DNA of 63,241 bases from assembly GCA_944388145.1 (NCBI GenBank), contig CALXHQ010000013.1, forward strand, positions 1-63,241, given 5' to 3'. This document shows, piece by piece, positions 18,625 to 28,303 of this stretch (positions are counted from its first letter, which is position 1; the number at the start of each line of letters is the position of its first letter). The stretch is from an uncultured Gemmiger sp. (lineage in GTDB: Bacteria; Bacillota; Clostridia; Oscillospirales; Ruminococcaceae). The position numbers and the translations under genes are program-made. The notes beneath the pieces are model-generated. The model was not told the DNA's origin, did not search any database, and worked only from the letters and a program-made list of their open reading frames with translations.

Positions 18625-18666
18625 AAAAAGGGCGGGGACCCCCACAGCAGGGTCCCCGCCCTTTTT
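18625..18666. terminator. Bidirectional terminator
   Basis: AAAAAGGGCGGGGACCC pairs with GGGTCCCCGCCCTTTTT around an 8-base loop. It serves both the ABC operon and the convergent hsp20 gene. Confidence 0.9.
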
Positions 18667-18698
18667 ACAGACCGGACAAAGCTGGCCCGCCCGAGAAT

Positions 18699-19145
18699 TT
18701 ACTCAATGGCGATGGTGTTGTTTTCGGGCAGCTTCTGCTGAGCAGCCTTCGGCAGCGTCAGCTTCAGGATGCCGTCCTCAAACTTTGCGTGCACGTCCTT
18801 GGGCTCCACATTGTCGCCAACGTAGAAGCTGCGGCTGCACTGGCCGGCATACCGCTCCTGGCGGATATAGCGGCCCTTCTTGTCCTTCTCGTCCTTGTCC
18901 AGGCCCTTGGCGGCGCTGATGGTCAGGTAGCCGTCCTTCAGGTCGATCTTGACCTCGTCCTTCTTGAAGCCGGGCAGGTCGATGTCGACTTCGTAACCGT
19001 TATCCGTCTCGCGGACATCGGTCTTCATCACAGCCTTGGCGTGCTTGCCGTACAGGGCGTTGTTCACGTCATACAGCGGGCGCATCGAGAACGCATCATC
19101 AAACAGATCATCGAACAAATTCTCACCAAAAATGACAGGCAACAT
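18699..19145 (-). CDS. Small heat-shock protein, Hsp20/alpha-crystallin family
   Basis: This is a 148-residue chaperone that holds unfolding proteins. The alpha-crystallin domain spans about residues 38-140, with the typical VDIDLPGFKKDEVKIDLKD and FYVGDNVEPKDVHAKFEDGILKL. The C-terminal IAI matches the I-X-I motif that links oligomers. The start MLPVIFGENLFDDLFDD is usual for clostridial members. Upstream on this strand are a good promoter and CIRCE-like operators, so HrcA repression is likely. Confidence 0.95.
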   Translation of the reverse strand: MLPVIFGENLFDDLFDDAFSMRPLYDVNNALYGKHAKAVMKTDVRETDNGYEVDIDLPGFKKDEVKIDLKDGYLTISAAKGLDKDEKDKKGRYIRQERYAGQCSRSFYVGDNVEPKDVHAKFEDGILKLTLPKAAQQKLPENNTIAIE

Positions 19146-19322
19146 AAGTCATTCCTCCAATCCGTTTTCAAACGGCTCGTAGCTGTGTGGGAGAAACCTC
19201 ATCGCGGTAGCGAGCTTCTGTTACCCGCCGCCCTGCCGGGCGGTTCATTTTTGACTCCCGGGAGCCGGACGGCACCCCGGGCACATCGCCCGCGCGCCAT
19301 CCCTCTCTCAAGGTGCATCTTT

Positions 19323-19364
19323 AGTATAATCCTGAAATTAGCAATGTCAATAGTAGAGTGCTAA
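19323..19364 (-). promoter_or_regulatory. hsp20 promoter overlapped by a CIRCE element
   Basis: Read on the minus strand, TTGACA (19345-19350) and TATACT (19323-19328) are 16 bases apart. A CIRCE-like operator overlaps the -35: TTAGCAATG (19338-19346), 9-base spacer, GAGTGCTAA (19356-19364). The consensus is TTAGCACTC-N9-GAGTGCTAA, so one arm is perfect and the other matches six of nine. Confidence 0.75.
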
Positions 19365-19445
19365 AATTCATAAAACCATCACAAATTTTGAGAATCTTCT
19401 CATAAACCGTGGGATTTCGGCAAACATGGCCCAAAATAGAAAAAA

Positions 19446-19472
19446 TCAGCAATAGAATTGTGAGAGTGCTAA
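19446..19472. promoter_or_regulatory. Second CIRCE-like operator
   Basis: TCAGCAATA (19446-19454), a 9-base spacer and a perfect GAGTGCTAA arm (19464-19472) repeat the architecture of the first site about 108 bases away. It lies between hsp20 and the divergent acetyltransferase gene. Confidence 0.55.
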
Positions 19473-19507
19473 CTGTTTGTGCTGCCGCGGATGCCCGGCG
19501 GGGCCGG

Positions 19508-19536
19508 TTGCGCCGCGGGGCAAGGTATGCTATCAT
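19508..19536 (+). promoter_or_regulatory. Promoter of the acetyltransferase gene
   Basis: TTGCGC (19508-19513) and TATCAT (19531-19536) with a 17-base spacer, 55 bases before the start codon. Confidence 0.5.
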
Positions 19537-19591
19537 CAACATGACAGGGCGGCGCGGGCCGCCAACCCCAAACCCGTCACGGAGGTGCCCC

Positions 19592-20200
19592 ATGGATCTG
19601 GAAGAAAGCCTTGCCCGCAAGGACAGCGGGAAACTGTATTTCTGCGACCAGCTGCTGGTGGATGTGCAGCAGGGCTATCTGGAACTGCAGTACGATTTCA
19701 ATGCCACCCGGCCCAAAGAACAGCAAAAGCGGCAGCAGCTGCTGCGGCAGATGTTTGCCGAAATCGGGGAGGGCTGCTACATCGAGCCGCCGCTGTATGC
19801 CAACTGGGGCGGAAAGAACGTGCATTTCGGCAAAAACGTCTATGCCAACTTCAACCTGACGCTGGTGGATGACACCGACATCTATGTGGGGGACAACGTG
19901 CTGTTTGGCCCCAATGTCATCCTTTGCACCGGCACCCATCCGGTGGACCCCGGCCTGCGGGCCCGGCAGGCACAGTACAACCTGCCCATCCATGTGGGGG
20001 ATAACGTCTGGATCGGCGCGGGCAGCATCGTATTGCCCGGGGTCACCATCGGGGAGAACACCGTCATCGGTGCGGGCAGTGTGGTGACCAAGGACATCCC
20101 CGCCAACGTGGTGGCGGTGGGCAGCCCCTGCCGGGTGCTGCGCCCCATCACCGAGCGGGACAAACAGTACTATGACAAGGGCCGCGCGGTGGATGTTTGA
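19592..20200 (+). CDS. Maltose/galactoside O-acetyltransferase family protein
   Basis: This 202-residue left-handed beta-helix enzyme transfers acetyl from acetyl-CoA to a sugar hydroxyl. The N-terminal helical region (about 1-60) is the Maa domain. Hexapeptide repeats follow (VHFGKNVYANFN, VGDNVLFGPNVIL, VGDNVWIGAGSIVLPGVTIGENTVIGAGSVV). The catalytic histidine is in GTHPVDPGLR. CACGGAGGTG precedes the ATG at 19592. The true sugar acceptor cannot be told. It is divergent from hsp20 and upstream of glycan-type genes. Confidence 0.9.
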   Translation: MDLEESLARKDSGKLYFCDQLLVDVQQGYLELQYDFNATRPKEQQKRQQLLRQMFAEIGEGCYIEPPLYANWGGKNVHFGKNVYANFNLTLVDDTDIYVGDNVLFGPNVILCTGTHPVDPGLRARQAQYNLPIHVGDNVWIGAGSIVLPGVTIGENTVIGAGSVVTKDIPANVVAVGSPCRVLRPITERDKQYYDKGRAVDV

Positions 20201-20235
20201 GCGGCTGGCAGCATAGGCAGAAGGGGAGAACAAAT

Positions 20236-22062
20236 ATGCATGTTTTGACATGGTGCCGGCAGCTTTCTGACCGGTATGAGCTGACGCCGCTGCGGTGGAT
20301 TTGCTGTGCAGGGCTTTTTGTGGCGGCGTTTTGCCTGTCCACCTGGCTGGAGCTGGGCGGCACGGCGGGGGCGCTGGTGCTGTTTGCCGGGTATTTCTGG
20401 CTGGCCCGGCGGGAATGGCGCGTCCCCTCCCCGATGCACGCCCGGGTCTGGGGCGGCATCTACGCGGCGCTGCTGGCGGCAGCCCTCACCGTGGGGCGGC
20501 TGGTGCGGGGCACGGGCGATGCCCGGGGCAAGCCGGATGTGAACTATATTGATTGGGAGGGCAAAAAGGATCTGCTTCTGTTTCTCCCGCTGGCGCTGCT
20601 GCTCTGGCTGGCGTTTTTGCAGCTGCGGCGGGTCTGCGCGGCCCACACCCTCACCGGACGCGCCCAAAGGCCCCGTGGCCGCCGCTGTTTTGTTGCAGCC
20701 TGGGCGCTCATTTTTCTCTGCTGGACACCCTATCTGCTGGCCTTCTGGCCGGCAGGGCTGGTGGGGGACGGCGCCCATACCCTGGAGGAAGCCCTGACCC
20801 CCGGCGTGCCTGCCGGCAACCACTGGGTGGTGCTGTATATCCTCACGCTGCGCTTCTTTGTGTGGCTGGCGGCGGTGTTTGGCGGCGGCCTGTCGGTGGG
20901 GTTGTGCCTGTACGCAGTGGCGCAAAGCCTGGCGCTGGCGGCAACCTGCGCCGCGGTGGTCTGGCAGCTGTACCGCCTGGGGGTGCCCCGCCTGCTGGTG
21001 GCGGCCGCGGCGGCCATGTACGGCCTGTCCGGCTTTTTTGCCACCTACGGCATGGTCACCTGGAAGGATACCCTCTTCTCGGCGGCGGTGGTACTGCTTG
21101 CCCTGCAGCTGTGGTCCTTTGCGGCGGATGGATACCGCCGCGGCGCCGCCCTGGCGCTGGCGGGCACCGTGCTGTTCCTCTGCTTCTGGCGCAACAACGG
21201 CCTGTATGTGGTGGTGCCCACGCTGGTGGTGCTGGCCATCGCCTTCCGCAAAAAGGCGGCGCGCCTGCTGGCCGCAGGGCTGGCGGCTGTGGTGCTGGCC
21301 CTGGCCATCCAGGGCCCCGGCTACGATGCGCTGGGCATCGAGAAGGATGCCCTGACCGAGTCGGTCTCGATCCCGCTGCAACAGATGGCGGCGGTCATCT
21401 ATGAGGACCGCCCTCTCACCGAGGAGCAGAGCGAGTTCCTGTTTGCCCTGATCCCGGAGGAAACCTGGAAAGCCAACTACTGCCCCAGCCTGTCCGATGA
21501 CCTGAAAAGCGCGCTGGACAGCCGGTTTTTGCAGGACAATCTGGGCGAGTTCCTCAAGGTGTGGGCACAGCTGCTGCCCGCCAACCTGGATGTCTACATC
21601 GAGGCATACCTGATGCAGACCACCGGCTTCTGGCAGCCGGGCAGCTGGTGGGGCAACTATGCAGAGTTCTTCACCGGTGTGCAGGACCTCTATTCCCATG
21701 GTATCCACACAGTGGACTGGTTTGAGCAGTGGACCGGGCACGGTTTGCTGCCGGTTTTAAGCGGCCTGACCCGGTTTGTCAGCTCCGGCACCATGGTGTG
21801 GATCTTTCTGGGCGGCTTTTTCTTCTGCCTGGCCAAACCCCTGGGCCGGCGCAAAAATGAGCTGCTGATGCTGACGCCCTTCCTGTTCTGCTGGCTGACC
21901 CTGATGATCTCGGTGCCCATCTCCCACTCCTACCGCTACATTTTTATGCTGCCGCTGGCCCTGCCGCTGTTCTGCCTGGTGTTCGTCCGCGAACGGACCG
22001 CCGGCGCGGCCGTGCAGCCCGGGGGCAAGCCTTCCCCCGCGGAGGATTTTGTGGTAAAATAA
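20236..22062 (+). CDS. DUF6020-type multi-pass membrane protein (GT-C-like)
   Basis: This 608-residue protein has a dozen or more hydrophobic segments and a short soluble region of about 100 residues before the last segments (near [20 protein letters not shown]). It resembles the Firmicutes family annotated DUF6020, whose topology recalls GT-C glycosyltransferases. Early features include [12 protein letters not shown]-like loop residues and [36 protein letters not shown] precedes the ATG. gmd follows 62 bases downstream. A role in surface glycan assembly is inferred from context. Confidence 0.7.
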   Translation: MHVLTWCRQLSDRYELTPLRWICCAGLFVAAFCLSTWLELGGTAGALVLFAGYFWLARREWRVPSPMHARVWGGIYAALLAAALTVGRLVRGTGDARGKPDVNYIDWEGKKDLLLFLPLALLLWLAFLQLRRVCAAHTLTGRAQRPRGRRCFVAAWALIFLCWTPYLLAFWPAGLVGDGAHTLEEALTPGVPAGNHWVVLYILTLRFFVWLAAVFGGGLSVGLCLYAVAQSLALAATCAAVVWQLYRLGVPRLLVAAAAAMYGLSGFFATYGMVTWKDTLFSAAVVLLALQLWSFAADGYRRGAALALAGTVLFLCFWRNNGLYVVVPTLVVLAIAFRKKAARLLAAGLAAVVLALAIQGPGYDALGIEKDALTESVSIPLQQMAAVIYEDRPLTEEQSEFLFALIPEETWKANYCPSLSDDLKSALDSRFLQDNLGEFLKVWAQLLPANLDVYIEAYLMQTTGFWQPGSWWGNYAEFFTGVQDLYSHGIHTVDWFEQWTGHGLLPVLSGLTRFVSSGTMVWIFLGGFFFCLAKPLGRRKNELLMLTPFLFCWLTLMISVPISHSYRYIFMLPLALPLFCLVFVRERTAGAAVQPGGKPSPAEDFVVK

Positions 22063-22124
22063 CCCTATATATGACTGTTTCAAAACCACAGCGGCGCCCT
22101 GCGCCTGCAGAAAGAGGTATCCCC

Positions 22125-23213
22125 TTGAAAAAAGCACTCATCACCGGCGTGACCGGCCAGGACGGCAGTTATCTGTCCGAATTTTTGCTGGAAAAGGGCT
22201 ACGATGTCCACGGCATCATCCGGCGCTCCTCAGTGGATTTCCGGGAGCGCATCGCCCACCTGGAGGGCAACCCGCATTTTCACCTGCATTTCGGCGACCT
22301 GAGCGATTCCATGAGCCTGGTGTCGGTGATCGGCAGCGTGCGCCCGGACGAAATCTACAACCTGGCGGCCCAAAGCCATGTGCAGGTCAGTTTTGACGTG
22401 CCCGAGTACACCGCCGATGTGGACGCCACCGGCGTGCTGCGCATTTTGGAGGCAGTGCGCCTGTGCGGCCTGGCCAAGACCTGCCGCATCTATCAGGCCT
22501 CCACCTCCGAACTGTTCGGCAAGGTGGAGGAGGTGCCCCAGAACGAGAATACCCCCTTCCACCCATACAGCCCCTACGCGGTGGCCAAGCAGTACGGGTT
22601 CTGGATTACCCGGGAATACCGGGAAGCCTACGGTATGTTTGCCTGCTCCGGCATTTTGTTCAACCATGAGTCCGAGCGCCGGGGCGAGACCTTCGTCACC
22701 CGCAAGATCACGCTGGCGGCTGCCCGCATCAAACAGGGCAAACAGGACAAGCTGTACCTGGGCAACCTGTCCAGCCTGCGGGACTGGGGCTACGCCAAGG
22801 ATTATGTGGAGTGCATGTGGCTGATTTTGCAGAACGACAAGCCGGAGGACTTTGTCATCGCCACCGGCGAGCAGCACAGTGTGCGGGAGTTCTGCCAGCT
22901 GGCCTTCCACTATGCGGGCATCGAGCTGGAGTTTACCGGCGAGGGCATGGACGAAAAGGGCATCGACAAGGCCACCGGCAAGGTGCTGGTGGAGGTCAGC
23001 CCCGATTTCTACCGCCCCACCGATGTGGTCAACCTGTGGGGCGACCCCAGCAAGGCCAAACGGGAGTTGGGCTGGAACCCCACCAAGACCAGCTTTGCCG
23101 AGCTGGTGCGCATTATGGTGGAGCACGATATGCAGAAGGTTGCCGTTGAGCGCGCCGAGGAACACATCCGCTGCAATCTGGAGGAGTATCTGGAAAAGGG
23201 CGTTGTGAAGTAA
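22125..23213 (+). CDS. gmd: GDP-mannose 4,6-dehydratase
   Basis: This 362-residue short-chain dehydrogenase converts GDP-D-mannose to GDP-4-keto-6-deoxymannose. The NADP-binding motif is [10 protein letters not shown]. The Ser-Tyr-Lys triad appears as STSELFG and [11 protein letters not shown], and the [17 protein letters not shown] segment is specific for GMD. TTG 22125 is the preferred start because AAAGAGG lies 8 bases upstream. The usual next gene, fcl for GDP-fucose, is absent here, so the product may become fucose or rhamnose through a distant gene. It is part of a glycan neighbourhood. Confidence 0.95.
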   Translation: MKKALITGVTGQDGSYLSEFLLEKGYDVHGIIRRSSVDFRERIAHLEGNPHFHLHFGDLSDSMSLVSVIGSVRPDEIYNLAAQSHVQVSFDVPEYTADVDATGVLRILEAVRLCGLAKTCRIYQASTSELFGKVEEVPQNENTPFHPYSPYAVAKQYGFWITREYREAYGMFACSGILFNHESERRGETFVTRKITLAAARIKQGKQDKLYLGNLSSLRDWGYAKDYVECMWLILQNDKPEDFVIATGEQHSVREFCQLAFHYAGIELEFTGEGMDEKGIDKATGKVLVEVSPDFYRPTDVVNLWGDPSKAKRELGWNPTKTSFAELVRIMVEHDMQKVAVERAEEHIRCNLEEYLEKGVVK

Positions 23214-23242
23214 AAACGGCAGGATGCCGTGGGGCCGGGTTC

Positions 23243-23317
23243 TCTCTGCCTGGTTGGGTTTGGGGTGCTATTTTTTCCGTTCGGCGGTGGCGAGCGTTCT
23301 TCTTTCATCACCGAAAG
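23243..23317. repeat. Dispersed intergenic repeat, copy 2
   Basis: This is the second copy of the unit at 11062-11136, in the same orientation. The minus-strand reading again gives MKEER and PNGKN. The remaining part of 23214-23664 contains the cysS promoter and no supported gene. Confidence 0.7.
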
Positions 23318-23554
23318 AGGAACGCCCCCGCCGTAGAATGGCAAACTCGAAATCACTCACCCCGCCAAGTTGAGAAAAAGCACCCCGGCAGCCCGCCGGT
23401 AAAGTCGAAACCATCTGCCCCGCCTGGCAAACCAAAGTCAAGGGGGCGCCCCAACCCTTCCGCCGACAGCGCGGCAGGCGGGGCTCTCTGCGCAGCCTGA
23501 ACCGAATGTTCGGGCAGGACGGGCCGCCTCCGGCGCAGTTTTTTTCTCCAGCGG

Positions 23555-23583
23555 TTGCACCCGCCGCCCGCCGCGGCTATAAT
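23555..23583 (+). promoter_or_regulatory. cysS promoter
   Basis: TTGCAC (23555-23560) and TATAAT (23578-23583) with a 17-base spacer, about 80 bases before cysS. I saw no convincing T-box leader in this short interval. Confidence 0.7.
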
Positions 23584-23664
23584 AAAGACAGTTATGTTAT
23601 ATAAGGTATCTTGTACGTGATCAAACCCCAATCCGGCCCCGGCCGGCAGGAAGGAAGCCATCCT

Positions 23665-25059
23665 ATGCAGATTTTTAATACCATGACCCGCCGCAAGGAG
23701 GAGTTCGTTCCCCAAACCCCCGGTAAATACCGCATCTACGTCTGCGGCCCCACGGTCTACAACTATATCCACATGGGCAACGCCCGCCCGCTGGTGGTGT
23801 TCGACACCCTGCGCCGCTATCTGGAATACCGCGGCAACAAGGTGATCTTTGTCTCCAACATCACCGACATTGACGACAAGCTCATCAACCGCGCCAAGGA
23901 GGAGGGCGTCTCGATGGCCGAGGTGGCCAAGCGCTACACCGAGGAGTACCTCAAGGACTCCGACGGCCTGAACGTCAAGCGCCCCACCGTCCAGCCCCGT
24001 GCCACCGAGCATATCCAGGAGATCCTGGGCATTGTGGCCGACCTGGTGGCCAGCGGCCATGCCTATGTGGCCCGCAACGGCGATGTCTACTTCCGCGTCA
24101 AGTCCGACCCGGAGTACGGCAAGCTGAGCCACCTGAATCTGGACGACCTGGAAAGCGGCAACCGGGAGCTGCGCAGCCAGATGGACGATGACCTGAAGGA
24201 GGACCCTGCCGATTTTGCCGTCTGGAAGGCCGCCAAGCCCGGCGAGCCCTACTGGGACAGCCCCTACGGCAAGGGCCGCCCCGGCTGGCACATCGAGTGC
24301 AGCGCCATGGCCCGCAAGCATCTGGGCAAGACCATCGACCTGCACGCCGGCGGCCAGGACCTGGTGTTCCCCCACCATGAGAACGAGATCGCCCAGTCGG
24401 AGTGCGCCAACGGCTGCACCTTCGCCCGTTACTGGATGCACAACGGCTTTTTGAACGTCAACAACCAGAAGATGTCCAAGAGCCTGAACAACTTTTTCAC
24501 CGTGCGGGAGGTGGCCGACAAGTACGGCTATGAGCCCATCCGCTACTTTATGCTCACCGCCGGCTACCGTATGCCGCTGAACTACACCGTCGACCTGATC
24601 GAGAGCTGCAAGAACTCGCTGGAACGGCTGTACACCTGCCGCGACAATCTGGATTTTGCCATCCAGCACGCCCACGGGGACTCCGACGCGCTGGTGGAGA
24701 AGGCGGAACAGGCCAAACAGAAGTTCATCACCGCCATGGACGACGACCTGAACACCCCCGACGCCCTGGCCGCACTGTTTGACTTTGTCAAGGACATCAA
24801 CACCCTGTCCGACGCGGCGTCCCGCCCCGCGCTGGAACAGGCCGCCGCCATGTTCGACGAGCTGGCCGGTGTGCTGGGCCTTCTGTACAACCGCAAGAAG
24901 GACGAGGTGCCCGCCGAGGTGACCGACCTGGTCAACGAGCGCGCCGCCGCCAAAAAGGCCAGGGACTGGGCCAAAGCCGACGCCATCCGCGCTCAGCTGG
25001 CCGGCATGGGCTGGACGGTCACCGACACCGCCCAGGGCCCCAAGGTATCCCGGGCGTAA
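23665..25059 (+). CDS. cysS: Cysteinyl-tRNA synthetase
   Basis: This 464-residue class I synthetase charges tRNA-Cys. It shows [18 protein letters not shown] (HIGH-type motif HMGN), zinc ligands including Cys in [23 protein letters not shown], the [10 protein letters not shown] segment, and KMSKSLNN (KMSKS motif). I chose ATG 23665 behind AGGAAGG. The length is typical for the family. A GC-rich hairpin follows the stop. Confidence 0.97.
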   Translation: MQIFNTMTRRKEEFVPQTPGKYRIYVCGPTVYNYIHMGNARPLVVFDTLRRYLEYRGNKVIFVSNITDIDDKLINRAKEEGVSMAEVAKRYTEEYLKDSDGLNVKRPTVQPRATEHIQEILGIVADLVASGHAYVARNGDVYFRVKSDPEYGKLSHLNLDDLESGNRELRSQMDDDLKEDPADFAVWKAAKPGEPYWDSPYGKGRPGWHIECSAMARKHLGKTIDLHAGGQDLVFPHHENEIAQSECANGCTFARYWMHNGFLNVNNQKMSKSLNNFFTVREVADKYGYEPIRYFMLTAGYRMPLNYTVDLIESCKNSLERLYTCRDNLDFAIQHAHGDSDALVEKAEQAKQKFITAMDDDLNTPDALAALFDFVKDINTLSDAASRPALEQAAAMFDELAGVLGLLYNRKKDEVPAEVTDLVNERAAAKKARDWAKADAIRAQLAGMGWTVTDTAQGPKVSRA

Positions 25060-25073
25060 AGACAAAACAGGAT

Positions 25074-25096
25074 CGATGGGGCGCACTGCGCCCCAT
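25074..25096 (+). terminator. Hairpin after cysS
   Basis: GATGGGGCGC pairs with GCGCCCCATC around a very small loop and is followed by TTCTGGTTT. The T-tract is poor, so termination may be partial. Confidence 0.5.
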
Positions 25097-25117
25097 CTTC
25101 TGGTTTACGGCATTTCC

Positions 25118-25142
25118 AGGGTGTATCTGAAAAATCCCCAGC
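25118..25142 (-). repeat. Single end of the MITE-like element
   Basis: GGGTGTATCTGAAAAATCCC followed by CAGC matches the reverse complement of the right end of the element at 12739-12900. It stands directly before the ribosome-binding site of the next gene. Confidence 0.5.
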
Positions 25143-25158
25143 AAAGGAGGGCGCGCCC

Positions 25159-28100
25159 ATGCCCAACCAAACCGAACTTGCCCGGCGCCGGCAGGCACTG
25201 CTGTGTGTGCTGGTGCTGGCCTTTGCCGCGCGTCTGGCGCTGGCGGCCGTCACTGCGGGCTACCCCTATGACTTGAGCTGTTTCACCGCCTGGGGCGACA
25301 AGCTGCTGGCCCAGGGCCCGGCCAATTTTTATGCGGAGGGGTATTTTGCCGACTATCCCCCCGGTTACCTGTACCTTCTGTGGCTGGCGGCGGCGGTGCG
25401 GCGGCTGCTGGGCGTCGCGGCGGACAGCGGGCTTTCCCGCCTGCTGCTGGCCATTGTCCCCGCCGCCTGTGACTGCGGCTGCGCGGCGTTGATCTGGCAT
25501 TGCGGCGTCCGTGCCCTGCCGGACGAGGGTGCCCAGCGCCGGCTGACGCTGTTTGCCGCCTTCAGCCCGCTTTTGCTGTTTGCCACCGGCGTTTGGGGGC
25601 AGGTGGATGCGGCGCTCACCCTGCCGCTGCTGGCCTGCTTTGCCCTGCTGGAACGCCACCGCTGGCTGCCGGCGGCGCTGCTGTACGGCGTTGCGCTGGC
25701 GGTCAAACCTCAGGCACTGCTGGCAGGGCCGGTGCTGGCTGTCTGCTTTTTGGCAGGCATTGCCGCCGCACCGGGCCACACCGCCAGGCTGCGCATGATC
25801 GGCCGAACCCTTACCGGCATTGTGCTGGCCCTGGCGCCGGCGCTGCTGGCCGGCCTGCCCTTTTTTGGTGCGGCGGAGCTGGTCCCCGGGCTGGTGGCCA
25901 AGTACATCGGCACGGCGGGCGGCTATCCCTACGCCACAATCAATGCCTTCAACTGGTTTGCGGCGCTGGGCGGCAACTGGGTAGCCCAGGACACGGCGCT
26001 GGTCGGCCCCATCACCTGGGAAATGCTGGGTGTGCTGCACATTGCGCTGCTGACCGCAGCGCTGGCGGCGGCGGGCTGGTATGCGCTGCGGCGGGGCCGG
26101 TTTTCGCCGGTGCTGCTGGCGGCAGCCTATCTGGCGGGGGTGTTCACCTTCGCCCACAATATGCACGAGCGCTACCTGATCCCCGCCGTGGTGCTGACCC
26201 TGTGGGCGGCCGCCCGCTGGAACGATCGGCGGCTGCTGGGGGCCGCCGCCGGCATGACGCTGACCGGCTTTGTCAACCTGTGCGCAGTGTATGTGTCGGT
26301 GGGAACCGACGACGAGTGGCTGACCTCGGCGGCCAGCGGCATCCTCACCCGGGTGGCCGGCCTGGCCGAGACCGCCTTCTGTGTGCTGCTCTTGTTTGCG
26401 GTCTGGGACATTGTGGTCCACGGCCGCACCGTCCCGCTGGCGGGGGAAGCCGCCCCGGCGGGGGAGAACACCGCCGCTCGCCGCCTGCGCCGCACCCCTG
26501 CCCGCCCGCCCCGCTGGCGCAGAAAGGAGCTGCTGGCCCTGGCCGGGGTGACACTGGCCACCGGCGTGCTCAGCTTTGCCTACCTGGGGGAGATGACCGC
26601 CCCGCAAAATCCGCTGGACGCCACCGGCGGCACCCGGACGGTGCAGTTTACCATCGACAGCGACCAGCAGCCCGCCACCCTGTGGATCTACCCCGGCGTC
26701 AACGCGGGGGACACCCTGACCCTGACCGACGGGGCCGGCAATGTGGTGTATCAGGGGCAGCTGGGGTCGGTGTTTTGCTGGCAGGCGGTGGCGCTGCCCG
26801 CCTCGCAGGGGCAGGCGTGGACGGCCAGCCTTTCCGGCGGGCAGGTGTTTGAACTGTCGCTGCGGGACGCCGCCGGGAACCCCCTGCCGGTGACCACCAC
26901 CGCCGGGGACCCCGGCCTGTTCGACGAGGCCGCCCTGGTGCCGGATACCATCAGCCAGCTCAACAGCATGTACTTTGACGAGATTTACCACGGCCGCACC
27001 GGCTACGAGATGCTGCACCAGATGCCGGTGTATGAGACCACCCACCCGCCATTGGGCAAGGACTTTATCATGCTGGGCATTGCCATCTTCGGCATGACAG
27101 GCTTCGGGTGGCGGTTTTCGGGCACGCTGTTCGGGGTGCTGCTGGTGCCGCTGGCCTGGTGCTTTGCCCGCCGCCTGACCCGCCGCCGCTGGGTGGGGCT
27201 GGTGGCCGGCTGCCTGCTGGCGCTGGATTTCATGCGGTTTTCCCAAAGCCGCATCGCCACCATCGATATTTACGGCACCTTCTTTATCCTGCTGGGAGCC
27301 CACTGCATGGTCTGGTACGCCCAGACCGCGCTGCAAAAGGGGATTGACCGGGCGCTGCTGCCCATGGCCCTGGGCGGGCTGGCTTTCGGGCTGGGATGCG
27401 CCTCCAAGTGGACGGGGATGTATGCCGGCATCGGGCTGGCCATCCTCTATTTCGGGGTGCTCTATGCCCGTTGGCGGCAGGGGAAGCCCGGCTTCCGGCG
27501 GGAGTTTGCCACCGCCGCCTGGGGCGGGGTGCTGTTTTATGTTCTGCTGCCCTTTGTGATCTATCTGGCGTCCTATCTGCCCTATGTGTGGCGGGACCCA
27601 TCCTTCAGTGTGGGGGACTGGTGGAACTGCCAAACCTATATGTACAATTACCACTCCACCCTCAACGCCACCCACCCGTTTGAAAGCCGCTGGTACACCT
27701 GGCTTTTGGACCTGCGCCCGGTGTGGTATTATCAGAACGGCAACCTGCCCGGCAACCTGCGGGGCAGCATTACCGGTATGGGCGGGCCGGTGCTGTGGCT
27801 GGCGGGACTGTACTGCATCCTGCTGCTTGCCTGGCGGCAGCTCACCGGCCGGGGCAGCCGCCGCGGCGCCGGGGTGCTGATCCTGTACGGCGCCCAGCTG
27901 GTGCCCTGGATGTTTGTGGCACGCTGTACCTTTTTGTACCATTATTTCCCCAGTTCCATGTTCTGCCTGGCCGCCATCGCGGTGGTGCTGGCCGACATGG
28001 CCGACCGGAAAAAGGCCCGGCGCATCGCGGTGGGGCTGGTGGCCGCCTCGGCGGCGCTGTTTGTCTGGTTCTACCCGGCGCTGTCCGGCCTGCCGGTACC

Positions 28101-28161
28101 CAAGCTCTGGGCGGCCAGCACCCTCTGGCTGCCCAGCTGGGGATTCTACTGGATCGGCTGA
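25159..28161 (+). CDS. Bimodular GT-C glycosyltransferase (PMT/GT39-like C-terminal half)
   Basis: This is a 1000-residue membrane protein that looks like two GT-C enzymes joined. Residues 1-440 have about ten hydrophobic segments, with GYPYDLSCFTAWGDKLL and FADYPPGYLY as in polyprenol-phosphate-sugar-dependent transferases. An arginine-rich linker near 445-455 and a beta-rich extracytoplasmic stretch follow. Residues 600-1000 are PMT-like, with FDEIYHGRTGYE (acidic pair near 607) and HPPLGK near 629. It should move mannose or another sugar from a lipid carrier to an outside acceptor. AAAGGAGG precedes the ATG. Confidence 0.85.
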   Translation: MPNQTELARRRQALLCVLVLAFAARLALAAVTAGYPYDLSCFTAWGDKLLAQGPANFYAEGYFADYPPGYLYLLWLAAAVRRLLGVAADSGLSRLLLAIVPAACDCGCAALIWHCGVRALPDEGAQRRLTLFAAFSPLLLFATGVWGQVDAALTLPLLACFALLERHRWLPAALLYGVALAVKPQALLAGPVLAVCFLAGIAAAPGHTARLRMIGRTLTGIVLALAPALLAGLPFFGAAELVPGLVAKYIGTAGGYPYATINAFNWFAALGGNWVAQDTALVGPITWEMLGVLHIALLTAALAAAGWYALRRGRFSPVLLAAAYLAGVFTFAHNMHERYLIPAVVLTLWAAARWNDRRLLGAAAGMTLTGFVNLCAVYVSVGTDDEWLTSAASGILTRVAGLAETAFCVLLLFAVWDIVVHGRTVPLAGEAAPAGENTAARRLRRTPARPPRWRRKELLALAGVTLATGVLSFAYLGEMTAPQNPLDATGGTRTVQFTIDSDQQPATLWIYPGVNAGDTLTLTDGAGNVVYQGQLGSVFCWQAVALPASQGQAWTASLSGGQVFELSLRDAAGNPLPVTTTAGDPGLFDEAALVPDTISQLNSMYFDEIYHGRTGYEMLHQMPVYETTHPPLGKDFIMLGIAIFGMTGFGWRFSGTLFGVLLVPLAWCFARRLTRRRWVGLVAGCLLALDFMRFSQSRIATIDIYGTFFILLGAHCMVWYAQTALQKGIDRALLPMALGGLAFGLGCASKWTGMYAGIGLAILYFGVLYARWRQGKPGFRREFATAAWGGVLFYVLLPFVIYLASYLPYVWRDPSFSVGDWWNCQTYMYNYHSTLNATHPFESRWYTWLLDLRPVWYYQNGNLPGNLRGSITGMGGPVLWLAGLYCILLLAWRQLTGRGSRRGAGVLILYGAQLVPWMFVARCTFLYHYFPSSMFCLAAIAVVLADMADRKKARRIAVGLVAASAALFVWFYPALSGLPVPKLWAASTLWLPSWGFYWIG

Positions 28162-28184
28162 GCAGTCCTGCAACAATACAACAC

Positions 28185-28238
28185 AACCCACCCGGCCCCG
28201 GGCAGTGCGCAATGGCACCGCCCGGGGCCGGGTGGGTT
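28185..28238. terminator. Strong bidirectional hairpin
   Basis: A perfect 19-bp stem (28185-28203 with 28220-28238, AACCCACCCGGCCCCGGGC) lies between the convergent GT-C and phosphofructokinase genes. Confidence 0.8.
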
Positions 28239-28303
28239 GCTGTTAGGCTTAACCTTGAGAGGCAGAAGATGGCAGGTTTCGGGGCGAAAACGCCCGCGCC
28301 GGG

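Noticed and set aside
23584-23664. T-box riboswitch before cysS
   Set aside because: The interval after the promoter is only about 80 bases and shows no terminator/antiterminator pair or T-box core.
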